NCBI GenBank assembly: GCA_002793835.1
Contig: PFDW01000032.1
Span: 1 to 19,023, forward strand
Source of the DNA: Candidatus Portnoybacteria bacterium CG10_big_fil_rev_8_21_14_0_10_36_7
GTDB taxonomy: Bacteria > Patescibacteriota > Minisyncoccia > Portnoybacterales > PFDW01
Length of the DNA stretch: 19,023 bases
Direction of reading: 5' to 3'
The notes under the pieces are model-generated. The model ran no database searches and had not been told where the DNA came from. It saw only the letters and a program-made list of their open reading frames with translations. Position 1 is the stretch's first letter. Every line of letters begins with the position of its first letter. Made by a program: the position numbers and the translations under genes. Below, one piece after another: positions 7,645 to 16,093 of the stretch.

Positions 7645-8345
7645 TTTGAATTAATAATATTTATTCTAATACTTTTCGAGGCTTCTTCCGATACTCCTTG
7701 GGGTTGGTTAACAATCACTTCAAATGTTTTAGATAAGACATTTTGTACAAACCCATCACCAATTGATAATTTGAGGATGTTTGAATCTTTGGTTTGGCTA
7801 CTAGAAGTACTTTTTCCGCCCAGCTTCCACTCATAATTTAATTCATCTTTGGAGGAAGCATTAAAAAAGTAAGGCATTGCTTTAATCATTATGTCCATGC
7901 CTGGCCCCAGTGATATTAAATTACTCAATAGATCGTTGTTGTAGTCATTAAATAGAATAATTTTAGGGCTTGTGATAGGGATGTTTATAGTTTTTGTCGC
8001 TAATATGCTAGTTTGTCCTTGGAGTTGCAGTTGTACTTTGTGTGTTAAGTTTGGGCTTTTGGAAGCTGTAAATTCAAAAGTATTTTTGTTTAGTCCTGAC
8101 AAGTTTTTTTTAAATGTATTATCTAGATACCAATTATAAGTATAATTTGTTTTGGTTAATTTGTTGTTTTTTAAAAGTGCATTAACCGTGATAACGCTCC
8201 CCTTGGTTGGTAGGGCTCGCCCCTTATAATCAATTGGTGTAAGCGTTTGGGACGACCAGATTAATGTCGGGTTAATTGTAGCCGCTATTAAAATAGTCGG
8301 GATAAAAAGAGAAAGTATTAGTATTATAGTGATAAGTGTTTTCAT
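7641..8345 (-). CDS. Secreted protein with two Ig/PKD-like repeats, T4SS-locus associated
   Basis: I do not recognise a named family. The 234-residue product begins with a signal peptide or anchor (LITIILILSLFIPTILIAA, residues 4-22) and has no further membrane segment. Two similar stretches about 100 residues apart, YTYNWYLDNTFKKNLSGLNK (W72) and LNYEWKLGGKSTSSSQTKDS (W173), each begin Y-x-W-x-L and are followed by a hydrophobic strand. This is the pattern of Ig-like or PKD-type beta-sandwich domains, with the central Trp in the core. The product is therefore probably an exported two-domain adhesin-like or structural protein. It lies directly before the pilin-peptidase gene with an ATGA overlap and 3 bases after the small membrane-protein gene, so it probably works with the apparatus. 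Confidence 0.75.
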   Translation of the reverse strand: MKTLITIILILSLFIPTILIAATINPTLIWSSQTLTPIDYKGRALPTKGSVITVNALLKNNKLTKTNYTYNWYLDNTFKKNLSGLNKNTFEFTASKSPNLTHKVQLQLQGQTSILATKTINIPITSPKIILFNDYNNDLLSNLISLGPGMDIMIKAMPYFFNASSKDELNYEWKLGGKSTSSSQTKDSNILKLSIGDGFVQNVLSKTFEVIVNQPQGVSEEASKSIRINIINSK

Positions 8346-8348
8346 TTT

Positions 8349-8786
8349 TTAGTTTGTCTTCTTTTTTGATTTAAATTCGGCAGCACCTAAAATAGCTTCC
8401 CCAAGCTTACTTCGTTGTTTAATAAATTCAGAAAGAACAAATAGTGACCAAGTTGGAGAGAATTCACCTAGTCCAGGTATCAATTCTATTAGGAAGGATA
8501 TACCGAAACGAGTCGACGGAAATTGGTTAAGTCTCATATAACACCAAGCGCCTAGAATGAAACTAGTTGCCAAGTCAATAAGTTTAAGAATAGCAGTTAT
8601 GTATGGTATTGTGGTTCCAAGCGAGGCAGTTTCCAGCGCTAGCCCAACATAATCAAGAGCATCATTTACAATGCCAATTAAGAATATAAAAAAGAACTCT
8701 AATGTTCCAATCCGTTTTTTTTGTGCGGCTGGGGCTTCGCTTGAATCGTCAGTATCTTTTTTCTCATTATCTAATTCTTTGGCCAT
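8349..8786 (-). CDS. Small integral membrane protein of the T4SS locus
   Basis: The gene encodes 145 residues with no assigned function. The first 27 residues are charged and probably cytoplasmic. About three hydrophobic segments follow (roughly 29-50, 62-84 and 95-120), and a basic tail ends KSKKKTN. The stretch FLIELIPGLGEFSPTWSLFV (98-117) carries an ELIPG-x5-PTW pattern that I recall from small membrane proteins next to T4SS genes in CPR genomes; this is memory of a pattern, not a database match. It starts 4 bases after virB4 and ends 3 bases before the Ig-like gene, so it is in the same transcription unit. An inner-membrane component or assembly factor is plausible. Confidence 0.78.
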   Translation of the reverse strand: MAKELDNEKKDTDDSSEAPAAQKKRIGTLEFFFIFLIGIVNDALDYVGLALETASLGTTIPYITAILKLIDLATSFILGAWCYMRLNQFPSTRFGISFLIELIPGLGEFSPTWSLFVLSEFIKQRSKLGEAILGAAEFKSKKKTN

Positions 8787-8790
8787 AAAT

Positions 8791-10578
8791 TTATAAATGG
8801 CTTTCGTGGGCTTTGTCCCATTCTTCTTTTGCCTGTTCTATTTCTAGCAATTGTTTAGGGTCGGACGTAATAATTTGATCTTCACTGTATGAAGCCAAAA
8901 CTTTAATTGCAACGTGCTGTTGCCCAGCGAAAAATAACCCTTCCCCGACGCTTGCTTCAAGTAATAAGTATCTTTCTTCTTGGGTTAGATTAAAAGTTTT
9001 GGCGACTACATCAATTGTTGCTGGGGATTGTTTAAGTAAGATTTGCATTGATGAGTTGGTGACAATGGGTTTGCCGTAGGGAGAAGACATAAAGTCGGGA
9101 ATATCCTGGGTGATCGTGGTAACGCCTAGATAATATTTTCTGGCTCGCTTGGCCGTGCCAAATAAAAATGAAGCACCATCTGGATGTTGCATCATCCACC
9201 ATGCTTCGTCAACGACTAGAATTCTTTTTTTAAGTTCAGAGCGAATGATATTCCAAATGTAGTGCAATATTATGTACATCGCAATTGGCCGAAGTTCTTC
9301 TTCCATGTCTCTAATTGAAAAAACCACCAAACAATTTCGCAATTCAACATTGGAAGGCTGATTAAAAAAAGTGGAATAAGAGCCTTTGGCAAATTTTTCT
9401 AGACGAACAGAGATTTGTTTAGCTCCTTCCATATTAGATAAAATCATTTGCAAATCACCCAGCGTAGGGGCAATCGCTTTAGAAAAATCAGAATTTGGCG
9501 TGATGTCACGTGAGGCATAAGTTTCAATAATTGCCTTATCTAATATGGCGTCTTCTTCTGGCGTTAGCCCGCCCAACATAATGCGTAAAAGGCCAACAAT
9601 ACTTACTACATTAGATCTAAAAACATCAGCTGGTGATTCATCTTTCGGTACAATTGGTAGGTCAAATGGATTTAAATGATGTGGTGAAGATAGGGATATT
9701 TTTATAAAGCTCCCTCCTGTAGTTTCCGCTAAATAACGATATTCATTCTCCGGATCGATAATAATAATATCTGTGCCTAGCATTAAAGAACGCAGGCATT
9801 CTAGTTTAACTGTGTAGCTTTTTCCTGATCCAGATTTTGCAAACACCACCATATTAGCATTTTCCATACTAAATCTATCAAATAGAATCAAGGAATTATT
9901 ATGGCGGTTAACTCCATACATAATGCCCTTGTTTGAGGTTAAGCTAGTTGAAACAAATGGAAAAATACTGGCCAGAGGCAATGAATTCATGCCCGAACCA
10001 ACATTTAGCTTATCCATGCCAATCGGCAATGTAGATATAAATCCGACATTTTGCTCATAAAGAGCAGGCTTTGAAAATACCATTCTGGTTTCCAGCATTG
10101 ATCTAATCTCATTTTCTGTGCTATCTAGGTCTTTTGGTGTTTTGCCATAAATCGTTATATACAAGCCGAATTTATAAAATTTTTCTTGGCCTTGCTGTAA
10201 AGTATCTCGTAAGCCTTCAACATCTTGTAGTGCGGTTTCTAACAAAGGATCTCTAACTTTCCCTTTCTCCCGTCCTTCGGAAATTTGAGATTGGATCTGC
10301 CCCGTTTTTTTTCTTAATGTTGATAAAATAACCGTTGTGTCAGCTGGATGAAAAAATAATGAAATATCTAACTCTTTATCTAGTGTTATTATTGGCGTGA
10401 ACCAATTTGTAGTTAAATATCGTGGGTACTGAAATATAAATAAAGTACGCGCTAAAGATTCCCCAACTTGTATATAGTTTGGATAAATTTTTAGTGCTGC
10501 TGGCGCAATCATTTCGAGAAGTGCCTGCTCTTCTGTTCGCTCAGTGCGATTTGAGTTTTTTGTGTTAAAAAATTGCAT
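8791..10578 (-). CDS. virB4: VirB4-family T4SS ATPase
   Basis: This 595-residue AAA-type motor ATPase belongs to the VirB4/TraC/TrbE family, which energises pilus assembly and substrate movement in type IV secretion. Walker A is at 247-254 (AKSGSGKS, K253), IIIIDPENEYRYL follows at 271-283, Walker B is RILVVDEAWW (452-461, D457/E458), and TTITQD (487-492) supplies the sensor Gln. LNPFDL (302-307) is also characteristic. The first 200 residues retain part of the VirB4 N-terminal region, but another part is encoded by the separate upstream gene. The start ATG lies 2 bases after the stop of that gene. It is the only motor ATPase in the locus. Confidence 0.96.
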   Translation of the reverse strand: MQFFNTKNSNRTERTEEQALLEMIAPAALKIYPNYIQVGESLARTLFIFQYPRYLTTNWFTPIITLDKELDISLFFHPADTTVILSTLRKKTGQIQSQISEGREKGKVRDPLLETALQDVEGLRDTLQQGQEKFYKFGLYITIYGKTPKDLDSTENEIRSMLETRMVFSKPALYEQNVGFISTLPIGMDKLNVGSGMNSLPLASIFPFVSTSLTSNKGIMYGVNRHNNSLILFDRFSMENANMVVFAKSGSGKSYTVKLECLRSLMLGTDIIIIDPENEYRYLAETTGGSFIKISLSSPHHLNPFDLPIVPKDESPADVFRSNVVSIVGLLRIMLGGLTPEEDAILDKAIIETYASRDITPNSDFSKAIAPTLGDLQMILSNMEGAKQISVRLEKFAKGSYSTFFNQPSNVELRNCLVVFSIRDMEEELRPIAMYIILHYIWNIIRSELKKRILVVDEAWWMMQHPDGASFLFGTAKRARKYYLGVTTITQDIPDFMSSPYGKPIVTNSSMQILLKQSPATIDVVAKTFNLTQEERYLLLEASVGEGLFFAGQQHVAIKVLASYSEDQIITSDPKQLLEIEQAKEEWDKAHESHL

Positions 10579-10580
10579 AG

Positions 10581-11204
10581 TTATTGTTGTTTAGGCCTGG
10601 CCTTGGCTAGATGTTCTCTGGCTTCCGGATTATATAAATGATAATAGACTTCAGCTAATTCATCATTATTTAAGGGAACGGCTTTGATGCCAACTTGTGA
10701 TAAGCCAGAAATTATAAAATTTACTCGTTGCCATAGTTGACTCGCCGATTCTTCAAAGGAGATTATTTGTTTTTCATTGTTTTTGGAATAATTGAAAAAT
10801 TTACCCAAACCTCCTGTTGTGCTTTCAACTGGGGCGAATGGTACAACAATATAAAACATTTGATTCATAATATTGGCAATCCCCGTAAGGTTTTTTATAA
10901 AATCTAGGTATTCGGCAATTTGAATTCTTAAAAGTTCGCTTGGTTGTTCGCGACGTTTATTTTCTAATGATTCTAGATATTCAGAAATATCCATACGTCT
11001 AGAGGTGATTACAATCTGTAAGGAAAAATCCAAGGAGTTTAAAAAACTTTGGTAAGATCCGGTGATGGCATCTTGTTCTTCTGGTGATTTAAGAGCAAAA
11101 TTAATCGCCGAAGCCAGTAGAACAGATCGTAGTCCCCCATTTTTGAGGACGACAATATTATTTTTTATATTATTTATATCAATTGTAGATTTTATGTTAG
11201 CCAT
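10581..11204 (-). CDS. TraC/VirB4 N-terminal-domain-like protein
   Basis: This 207-residue soluble protein resembles the N-terminal, non-ATPase region of VirB4/TraC-type proteins (TraC-like domain). It opens with a strand-rich segment (NNIVVLKNGGLRSVLLASAI), then FALKSPEEQDAITGSYQSFL and the family-like stretch FSLQIVITSRRMDISEYLES, which matches the usual segment before the helicase-like core. A long helical region to about residue 120 and the motif FYIVVPFAP follow. No Walker motif is present. The ATPase gene follows after a 2-base gap, so the VirB4 function looks split over two adjacent polypeptides. The start overlaps the prgI-like stop by 8 bases. The split arrangement is recalled from other CPR T4SS loci. 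Confidence 0.85.
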   Translation of the reverse strand: MANIKSTIDINNIKNNIVVLKNGGLRSVLLASAINFALKSPEEQDAITGSYQSFLNSLDFSLQIVITSRRMDISEYLESLENKRREQPSELLRIQIAEYLDFIKNLTGIANIMNQMFYIVVPFAPVESTTGGLGKFFNYSKNNEKQIISFEESASQLWQRVNFIISGLSQVGIKAVPLNNDELAEVYYHLYNPEAREHLAKARPKQQ

Positions 11205-11496
11205 TATTATTTTTTCTTTGCCAAATAAAAAGTTTGGGCTTGGTTAAGTAGCTTATCATTGCTCCGAGTCTAGTTACGAATGATTGTCCTTGAATTTTAA
11301 CAAATGCGAAGGATATAAACAATGTGGCAATCGGGGCGGATAATGTTAAAAATGCCCAAAATTGTAAATGACCAAAATAATATATGGCGAGAATAATCCC
11401 ACCACCCAAAAGTAGCCACAAGAATTGTTTGATAGTTAGTTGGCCAACAATTCTGTCTTCCACATCAATAAATTGCGGAACAGGAAACTTTATCAT
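11197..11496 (-). CDS. PrgI family (VirB3-like) inner-membrane protein
   Basis: This 99-residue protein matches the PrgI family, small proteins in Gram-positive and CPR T4SS loci thought to play the VirB3 role at the inner-membrane platform next to VirB4. The N-terminus IKFPVPQFIDVEDRIVGQLT is the classical family signature, with the P-x-F-x-E/D pattern, followed by two close helices (about 26-44 and 48-67) and a cytoplasmic tail ending in FIWQRKNNNG. Gene position just ahead of the VirB4 genes is typical. The start is coupled as ATGA to the stop of the upstream gene, and the end overlaps the next start by 8 bases. Confidence 0.93.
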   Translation of the reverse strand: MIKFPVPQFIDVEDRIVGQLTIKQFLWLLLGGGIILAIYYFGHLQFWAFLTLSAPIATLFISFAFVKIQGQSFVTRLGAMISYLTKPKLFIWQRKNNNG

Positions 11497-12383
11497 AATT
11501 GGCGGTTAATATTTTTTAAATCTATTACATTACCATCAATTCTGGGAGCATTTCGGCTTGGGATTACATCAACTGGTTCTCTGTATTGGTCTTGAGCATC
11601 TATGGTGTTATCAGGTGAGTTAAAGATTGGTCGCGAGGTTTCAGGAGTCGGCGTTGGTATGAATTGATCGTCTTGCTTGCCTTGTGGCTGATTATCATCA
11701 GCTTCGGCCTTTTTGAAAGCTTCATTAATTTTTTGTTCTATATCCGGAGGTATATATAAAGGCTTTAAATCATTATAAAATTTAAGCAGTAATCTTAATT
11801 TATTTTTATCTTTTTCTGATAATTTTAGTGCGTTAGAGTTTTGTCCAGTGTATTGTCGTTGAGCTAAGTCATTCTGTTGGTCTGGGCCATATGTGCGATC
11901 GAAATCGGCCAACCAATTTGTTGTTGTCGGCGGTACGGGTTCTTTGTCACCACGTAATAAAATAGGAGATTTTCCAATAGGCTGGTTGTTCTCTTTCATG
12001 GCTTCGATTATATTTTGAGCAATTTCCGGCCATACTAAAACAGGGGTAGTCTGATATTTAATATTTATTGCGTCTTCAATATCGATGCCAATATCGAAAG
12101 CAGTTAATAAATGATTTTTAATTATTTTGAGCATTTCATTTATATCATATAGGCTTAAGGCCTGCAGTTTAAGAGCAATCAGTATATTGATATAGTCATA
12201 AAATATTTGTGGGTTAACTTTTTTGACAGCAATAAAACTACGCATAACCTTTTCCAAGTCATTAGCCATTTTCCAAGCATCTGCATAGACTCGGTGTACC
12301 AATAAATCTCTCGCTTCTTCTTTTATTTGAGCTAGCGTTAGCTGGCTATTAAATTGTGCTTCTGACAAGTTATTTATGTCCAT
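11493..12383 (-). CDS. Soluble conserved protein of the T4SS locus
   Basis: The function is unknown. The 296-residue product has no signal peptide or membrane helix. Residues 1-130 are predicted mostly helical and include ILIALKLQALSLYDINEMLK (67-86). A central stretch has NWLADFDRTYG (156-166) and LSEKDKNKLRLLLKFYNDLK (188-207); I recall a similar NWL...LK-FY pattern from soluble CPR proteins encoded beside PrgI genes. Residues 231-275 are Pro/Gln/Asp-rich and probably disordered, ending in a short VIDLKN-type tail (286-291). Being cytoplasmic beside the VirB3/VirB4 platform genes, it could be an adaptor or chaperone, but this is inference. The stop and the prgI start share ATGA; the start is 15 bases after the VirB6-like stop. 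Confidence 0.75.
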   Translation of the reverse strand: MDINNLSEAQFNSQLTLAQIKEEARDLLVHRVYADAWKMANDLEKVMRSFIAVKKVNPQIFYDYINILIALKLQALSLYDINEMLKIIKNHLLTAFDIGIDIEDAINIKYQTTPVLVWPEIAQNIIEAMKENNQPIGKSPILLRGDKEPVPPTTTNWLADFDRTYGPDQQNDLAQRQYTGQNSNALKLSEKDKNKLRLLLKFYNDLKPLYIPPDIEQKINEAFKKAEADDNQPQGKQDDQFIPTPTPETSRPIFNSPDNTIDAQDQYREPVDVIPSRNAPRIDGNVIDLKNINRQL

Positions 12384-12398
12384 GGTTGTGTTTATTGA

Positions 12399-14534
12399 TT
12401 ATTTTTTGGTCGGGTTACCTTCGTATCGGTCTACTATTTTTGTGATAAATCCATTTATAATTTTAGCTTGGGTTTGGTCCGTTGTCTCAATAGTTGTGGC
12501 ATATTCTGTTAATTTATTTTTATTTTGATAAAGCGTTCTAAGTGTTCTCATTTGGAGTCTACCAACTTGGTCGTTGTGTGTGCCAGTTAATATTTTGCCT
12601 AAAAATACTTTGCCAGAATCGCTTAGTTGTCCGGACGGTTTCATTTTTTTAATATCGTTGCCAGCGCTATCTTTCGTGATCTCAGTCTCGTAGCCAAAGA
12701 AAGTATCTGGGTGAGCAATGGTGGCAAATTTTTGAGGCTCCAGCTCCGACATTTTATTTTTAATTGTCAGTAGCCTTTTATCGTCGTTTTCTTGTATAGC
12801 ATAAGAACCAGTTTGTTCATCCCATTTGCTGATACCAGTTAAATTATAGCTTCCAGCGGACATAGCCAAAGAAGCCATGGATGTGGCAATTTCTCCGGAT
12901 CTATTGCCAAAGTTTTTAGTTAAGTATTTGCTGACTTCTTTGGGTGTGTACTCAGCTATTTCACCTTTTCCAACTAGTGCTCCGAAAAAGGCATTAAGTG
13001 AGTTTTTTTCCGCTGCCAAAAGTAGTAATGGTTCCAAGTCTTTTTTATCTGATGAGCGCGCTGCTTGTACTATTTGTTCTTCCTTGTTTAATTCTTTGGC
13101 TAGCTCATCCTTTCGATTAGCAATAGCTTGTTGTTGGCGGTAAGTGGCAAAATGGGTTCCCTTCCCCCTTGCAAAGGCCACAGGATGCTGTAGGTTTGAA
13201 AATATATCTTCAATGGTCCCTTGGGCTGTTCCAAAAGAAGTGGAATTTGATTTCTTTTTTGTTTCCGCCCAAGCGCGAGACCAAGCAGTTGGGCTAAGTA
13301 GCATTGGCGATCTATCAATCGCTCTCCCAGCGAAAGATACTCCCTTGGCTGTTTTGCCCCAGCCTTTGTCGCTAAGAACCCCTGCACCTTTGTTTAGTAA
13401 GTTAGAAGTTTTAAATTTATCTAAAGGTGTGGGCGTTCCTTTGGCTAGCCATCTATCAGCCATTCCTTTGCCTCCTGTGTACATACTTTTCCCTAGTTTT
13501 AGTGCGCCGTCAGCTCCATAAACACCAGTTTTTTTAGCAATAAATAAAGAAGCTATAGACATGCCAACAATAGCGACGTACTGAAATATAATAGTGGGGT
13601 TAGCAAAAAAAACTGTTGTTGAGGCATCCAGTCCAGTAGTGTTGGCGCCGATTTGTAGTTCCGTACCAATAACATCGAGTTGGATAAGCCTAATCACTAA
13701 ATAAAGCATAAAAGTATAAATTGGTGCGAAAAAAGTCCAGCTCATAAATTCGCTCCACCACTTGTCCCAGTATTGTTTAGTGGATGGCAATGCCCACAGA
13801 AGCCAAGTGATGGGAGAAAAAATTAACAAAATCCATAAATAAATTACTCGTATAATCATAAATATGGCACCAGCAATAATAGTAAATATTAATACTAGAA
13901 GAACGGCGTTAGCCATAAATAAATTAAGCACCTGATCAAAGGTGGCAACTATAGCACTCAATGCTTTTGTATACCAAGCATCATTTGGTTGCCATAAAGA
14001 ATAAATTTTTCCACCGAACGAAATCATATCGGAAAAATTGCCAGGTACGGCTGATACAAAACTTTGAGTTATAACTTGGGAAAAATCGATAATTGGCGTA
14101 ACTAAAACAACGCTAAAATTAATAAGCAGTGCAGCGATAATCATTTTCGGGATAATTTCTTTAGCTTTGCTGGCGTATGGCTCAATGCGCAAAATTAAGG
14201 CAAAAGCAACGATAATTATTGCAACAATAAATAATAGATTTGTGACATCTCTAACAATTCCTGCTCCTTCCCTTACAATGGACGCTGTGCTTATCCCTCC
14301 AATGTTCAGTGATAAATCAAGTAACTTTCCCGATAAAACGAGTATGGCAGTTAATACGTATTTAGAGAGAATTAAAAACCATTTTGTAATTTGGAGTATC
14401 GGTTGGAATAATAATGAAGCCGTTGCTCCAAGTTCCTCTGCTCCATTGGCGCAAAAAGGAATTGAAAATAAAAAAGTGGTCAACCCACCGGCGACTAAAC
14501 CTTTTAATTTAATTTTTTTATTAAATAAATTCAA
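12399..14534 (-). CDS. TrbL/VirB6-like polytopic membrane protein with long soluble tail
   Basis: This 711-residue protein is the likely channel-forming component of the apparatus. A signal peptide or first helix (12-30) is followed by about seven more hydrophobic segments (roughly 53-76, 98-117, 130-150, 205-228, 230-249, 264-284 and 312-334). The segment SPITWLLWALPSTKQYWDKW (240-259), then WTFFAPIYTFMLYLVIR, is the conserved core of VirB6/TrbL-type proteins in CPR. From about 335 to the end runs a hydrophilic tail rich in charged residues, probably cytoplasmic. The start is TTG (14532-14534): an upstream in-frame TAA lies 12 bases earlier and no ATG or GTG is available nearby, so TTG fits best. 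The start follows the previous stop by 5 bases. Confidence 0.88.
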   Translation of the reverse strand: MNLFNKKIKLKGLVAGGLTTFLFSIPFCANGAEELGATASLLFQPILQITKWFLILSKYVLTAILVLSGKLLDLSLNIGGISTASIVREGAGIVRDVTNLLFIVAIIIVAFALILRIEPYASKAKEIIPKMIIAALLINFSVVLVTPIIDFSQVITQSFVSAVPGNFSDMISFGGKIYSLWQPNDAWYTKALSAIVATFDQVLNLFMANAVLLVLIFTIIAGAIFMIIRVIYLWILLIFSPITWLLWALPSTKQYWDKWWSEFMSWTFFAPIYTFMLYLVIRLIQLDVIGTELQIGANTTGLDASTTVFFANPTIIFQYVAIVGMSIASLFIAKKTGVYGADGALKLGKSMYTGGKGMADRWLAKGTPTPLDKFKTSNLLNKGAGVLSDKGWGKTAKGVSFAGRAIDRSPMLLSPTAWSRAWAETKKKSNSTSFGTAQGTIEDIFSNLQHPVAFARGKGTHFATYRQQQAIANRKDELAKELNKEEQIVQAARSSDKKDLEPLLLLAAEKNSLNAFFGALVGKGEIAEYTPKEVSKYLTKNFGNRSGEIATSMASLAMSAGSYNLTGISKWDEQTGSYAIQENDDKRLLTIKNKMSELEPQKFATIAHPDTFFGYETEITKDSAGNDIKKMKPSGQLSDSGKVFLGKILTGTHNDQVGRLQMRTLRTLYQNKNKLTEYATTIETTDQTQAKIINGFITKIVDRYEGNPTKK

Positions 14535-14539
14535 TATTT

Positions 14540-16093
14540 TTATAAATTAAATAATCGATCAATCAGACTACCAATATCTAAATCTTGATAAATCCCGCAA
14601 ATACTTGTAAGACTAATACCAGTTGCTCGTACTTTTTGAGACAATAAGTCGTCTGTTATAATTTGCTGACAAAATGCTTTAGGGTTGAAGACGTTCTGAC
14701 ATAAATTCTCACCAGGATAATAACTATCAATATAGCCACAAATATCTACATTTTCCAATTGGTTTATAATACTGTCATAGACTGAGTCCCACCAATTTAG
14801 GTTAGACGTAGTTTGTGGTCCGCTTATTAAATCACTGCTTGGAGCGGGCAATGTTTCATTTTTAGTAATTAAATTTGACGATCCTGGTGGCTTAATTGCA
14901 GTTGTTGGATCTGCATAGTTTGGGGTTACGGCTGCAAGAATCTGCCCCTCCGCAACAGCATCTCGGCCGGATTTAATTTGTGCACCAGAAACAAGAATTT
15001 CATTTTTGCTAGGATCGCTGGCGGAAGGGATTTTTATTGATTTATAACCATTATTAGCTAGTGCTTCTGCTTCGGCGGCTGCCTTTGCTTTTGTAGCGAT
15101 GGCGTTGGTGGCAGTTTCAAGATAATAACTACGGCCTTCGGCATTGTTCTCTGGTTTTCCAACCGTATCTAAAAAGTAAGACAGTGAGCCTCCTTGGGAT
15201 GGGTCCATTAATGACGCAAAAGTTGGTGTAGTAAATGTATCTGCTGTTGGTATATTTTCGTCAGCAGATCTGTTTAGTGAGTCACCAATTTCTTTAGCTC
15301 GCTTAAGAATCGCGGTTTGAGTAGCTGGGGATACAACGGGTATTTTATTTGCGGGGTTGGTAATTTGGTTAGTGCTATAATTTTCTGCTTCTTTATTCGG
15401 TACTTGTCGTAATGTTTCGTCGTAGTTAGTAATAATCCCGCCAGAGGCTACATATTGGCGTTGGATTGCGTCTGCTAATTTGCCTAGGTCTCTTTTTGCC
15501 TGTTCATCGCGAGCAATGTTTTGTAGGTCGGTTATTGTTTGGGCAGAATTTCTGACTATATTTACATCTAGCGCAATACTTGTTTGTAAGTTAGCTTTAG
15601 TTGTACTAACTTTAGCTTGAATATTTGTTAAATCATTTATGGAATTTGTAAGTTGGTCTATTCTTGTAGTTTGACTTGATGTACGATTAGCAATAGGTAT
15701 AGCGTTTAAAGGTGCCAGCTCTGCTCTCATCTCTCCGAGTCGCTTCGTGATATTATTTGCAGTTTGGGTAAGAATGTCACTTAAATCGGTTGATGTTCCG
15801 GGAATTTTTTGAGTTTCTGTCACGGTTACGTTTTGAACTGTTTCAGATGTTCCGTCTGGAGTGATATTCCCCGAGATGTAGCTTTGGATGTCGGCATTTT
15901 TATCGGTGTCAGCAATGTCTTCTACTTTTTTGACTGTATTTACCGTATCAACTGTTTTAAGAATAACATTCTGGGCAATTTCCATAATATTAACTGGCAC
16001 ATTAGCTAGAGCATTTCTTTGCCAAAATAAAATTGGTATGCCTATTGCAATGAAGAAAACAATTAATATTCTGTTGTATCCTCCCCTAGTCAT
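14540..16093 (-). CDS. Large exported helical protein of the T4SS locus with four C-terminal cysteines
   Basis: The family is not firmly recognised. The 517-residue product starts with a signal peptide or anchor helix (RILIVFFIAIGIPILFW, 8-24) and is otherwise soluble. Residues about 100-215 are Thr/Gln/Asn-rich and likely coiled coil. Residues 290-400 hold SLSYFLDTVGKPENNAEGRS and an Ala-rich helix (327-347), reminiscent of large secreted proteins with an NN-x-G-x-Y-L motif encoded in other CPR T4SS loci. The C-terminus has cysteines C452, C465, C475 and C499, spaced for two disulfides, and ends in a helix. By position, directly before VirB6, it could fill a VirB5/TrbJ-like role (minor pilin or channel partner), which is inference. 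The start overlaps the upstream stop by 8 bases. Confidence 0.72.
   Translation of the reverse strand: MTRGGYNRILIVFFIAIGIPILFWQRNALANVPVNIMEIAQNVILKTVDTVNTVKKVEDIADTDKNADIQSYISGNITPDGTSETVQNVTVTETQKIPGTSTDLSDILTQTANNITKRLGEMRAELAPLNAIPIANRTSSQTTRIDQLTNSINDLTNIQAKVSTTKANLQTSIALDVNIVRNSAQTITDLQNIARDEQAKRDLGKLADAIQRQYVASGGIITNYDETLRQVPNKEAENYSTNQITNPANKIPVVSPATQTAILKRAKEIGDSLNRSADENIPTADTFTTPTFASLMDPSQGGSLSYFLDTVGKPENNAEGRSYYLETATNAIATKAKAAAEAEALANNGYKSIKIPSASDPSKNEILVSGAQIKSGRDAVAEGQILAAVTPNYADPTTAIKPPGSSNLITKNETLPAPSSDLISGPQTTSNLNWWDSVYDSIINQLENVDICGYIDSYYPGENLCQNVFNPKAFCQQIITDDLLSQKVRATGISLTSICGIYQDLDIGSLIDRLFNL

Noticed and set aside
13100..13521. Overlapping open frames of 95-125 codons on both strands inside the VirB6-like gene
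   Set aside because: They lie wholly within a strongly supported gene, lack recognisable motifs and look like out-of-frame or antisense shadows of its tail region.
14440..14470. Possible lipoprotein lipobox at Cys28 of the VirB6-like protein
   Set aside because: The residues before the Cys (I-P-F) do not fit the lipobox consensus, and the protein is polytopic.
14167..14550. A 127-codon plus-strand frame opposite the VirB6-like helices
   Set aside because: It is antisense to conserved membrane helices; its composition mirrors them and no family is recognisable.
16077..16090. A strong Shine-Dalgarno-like AGGGGAGG just inside the 517-residue gene
   Set aside because: No ATG, GTG or TTG stands in frame at a suitable distance downstream; it encodes Arg-Gly-Gly of the N-terminus.
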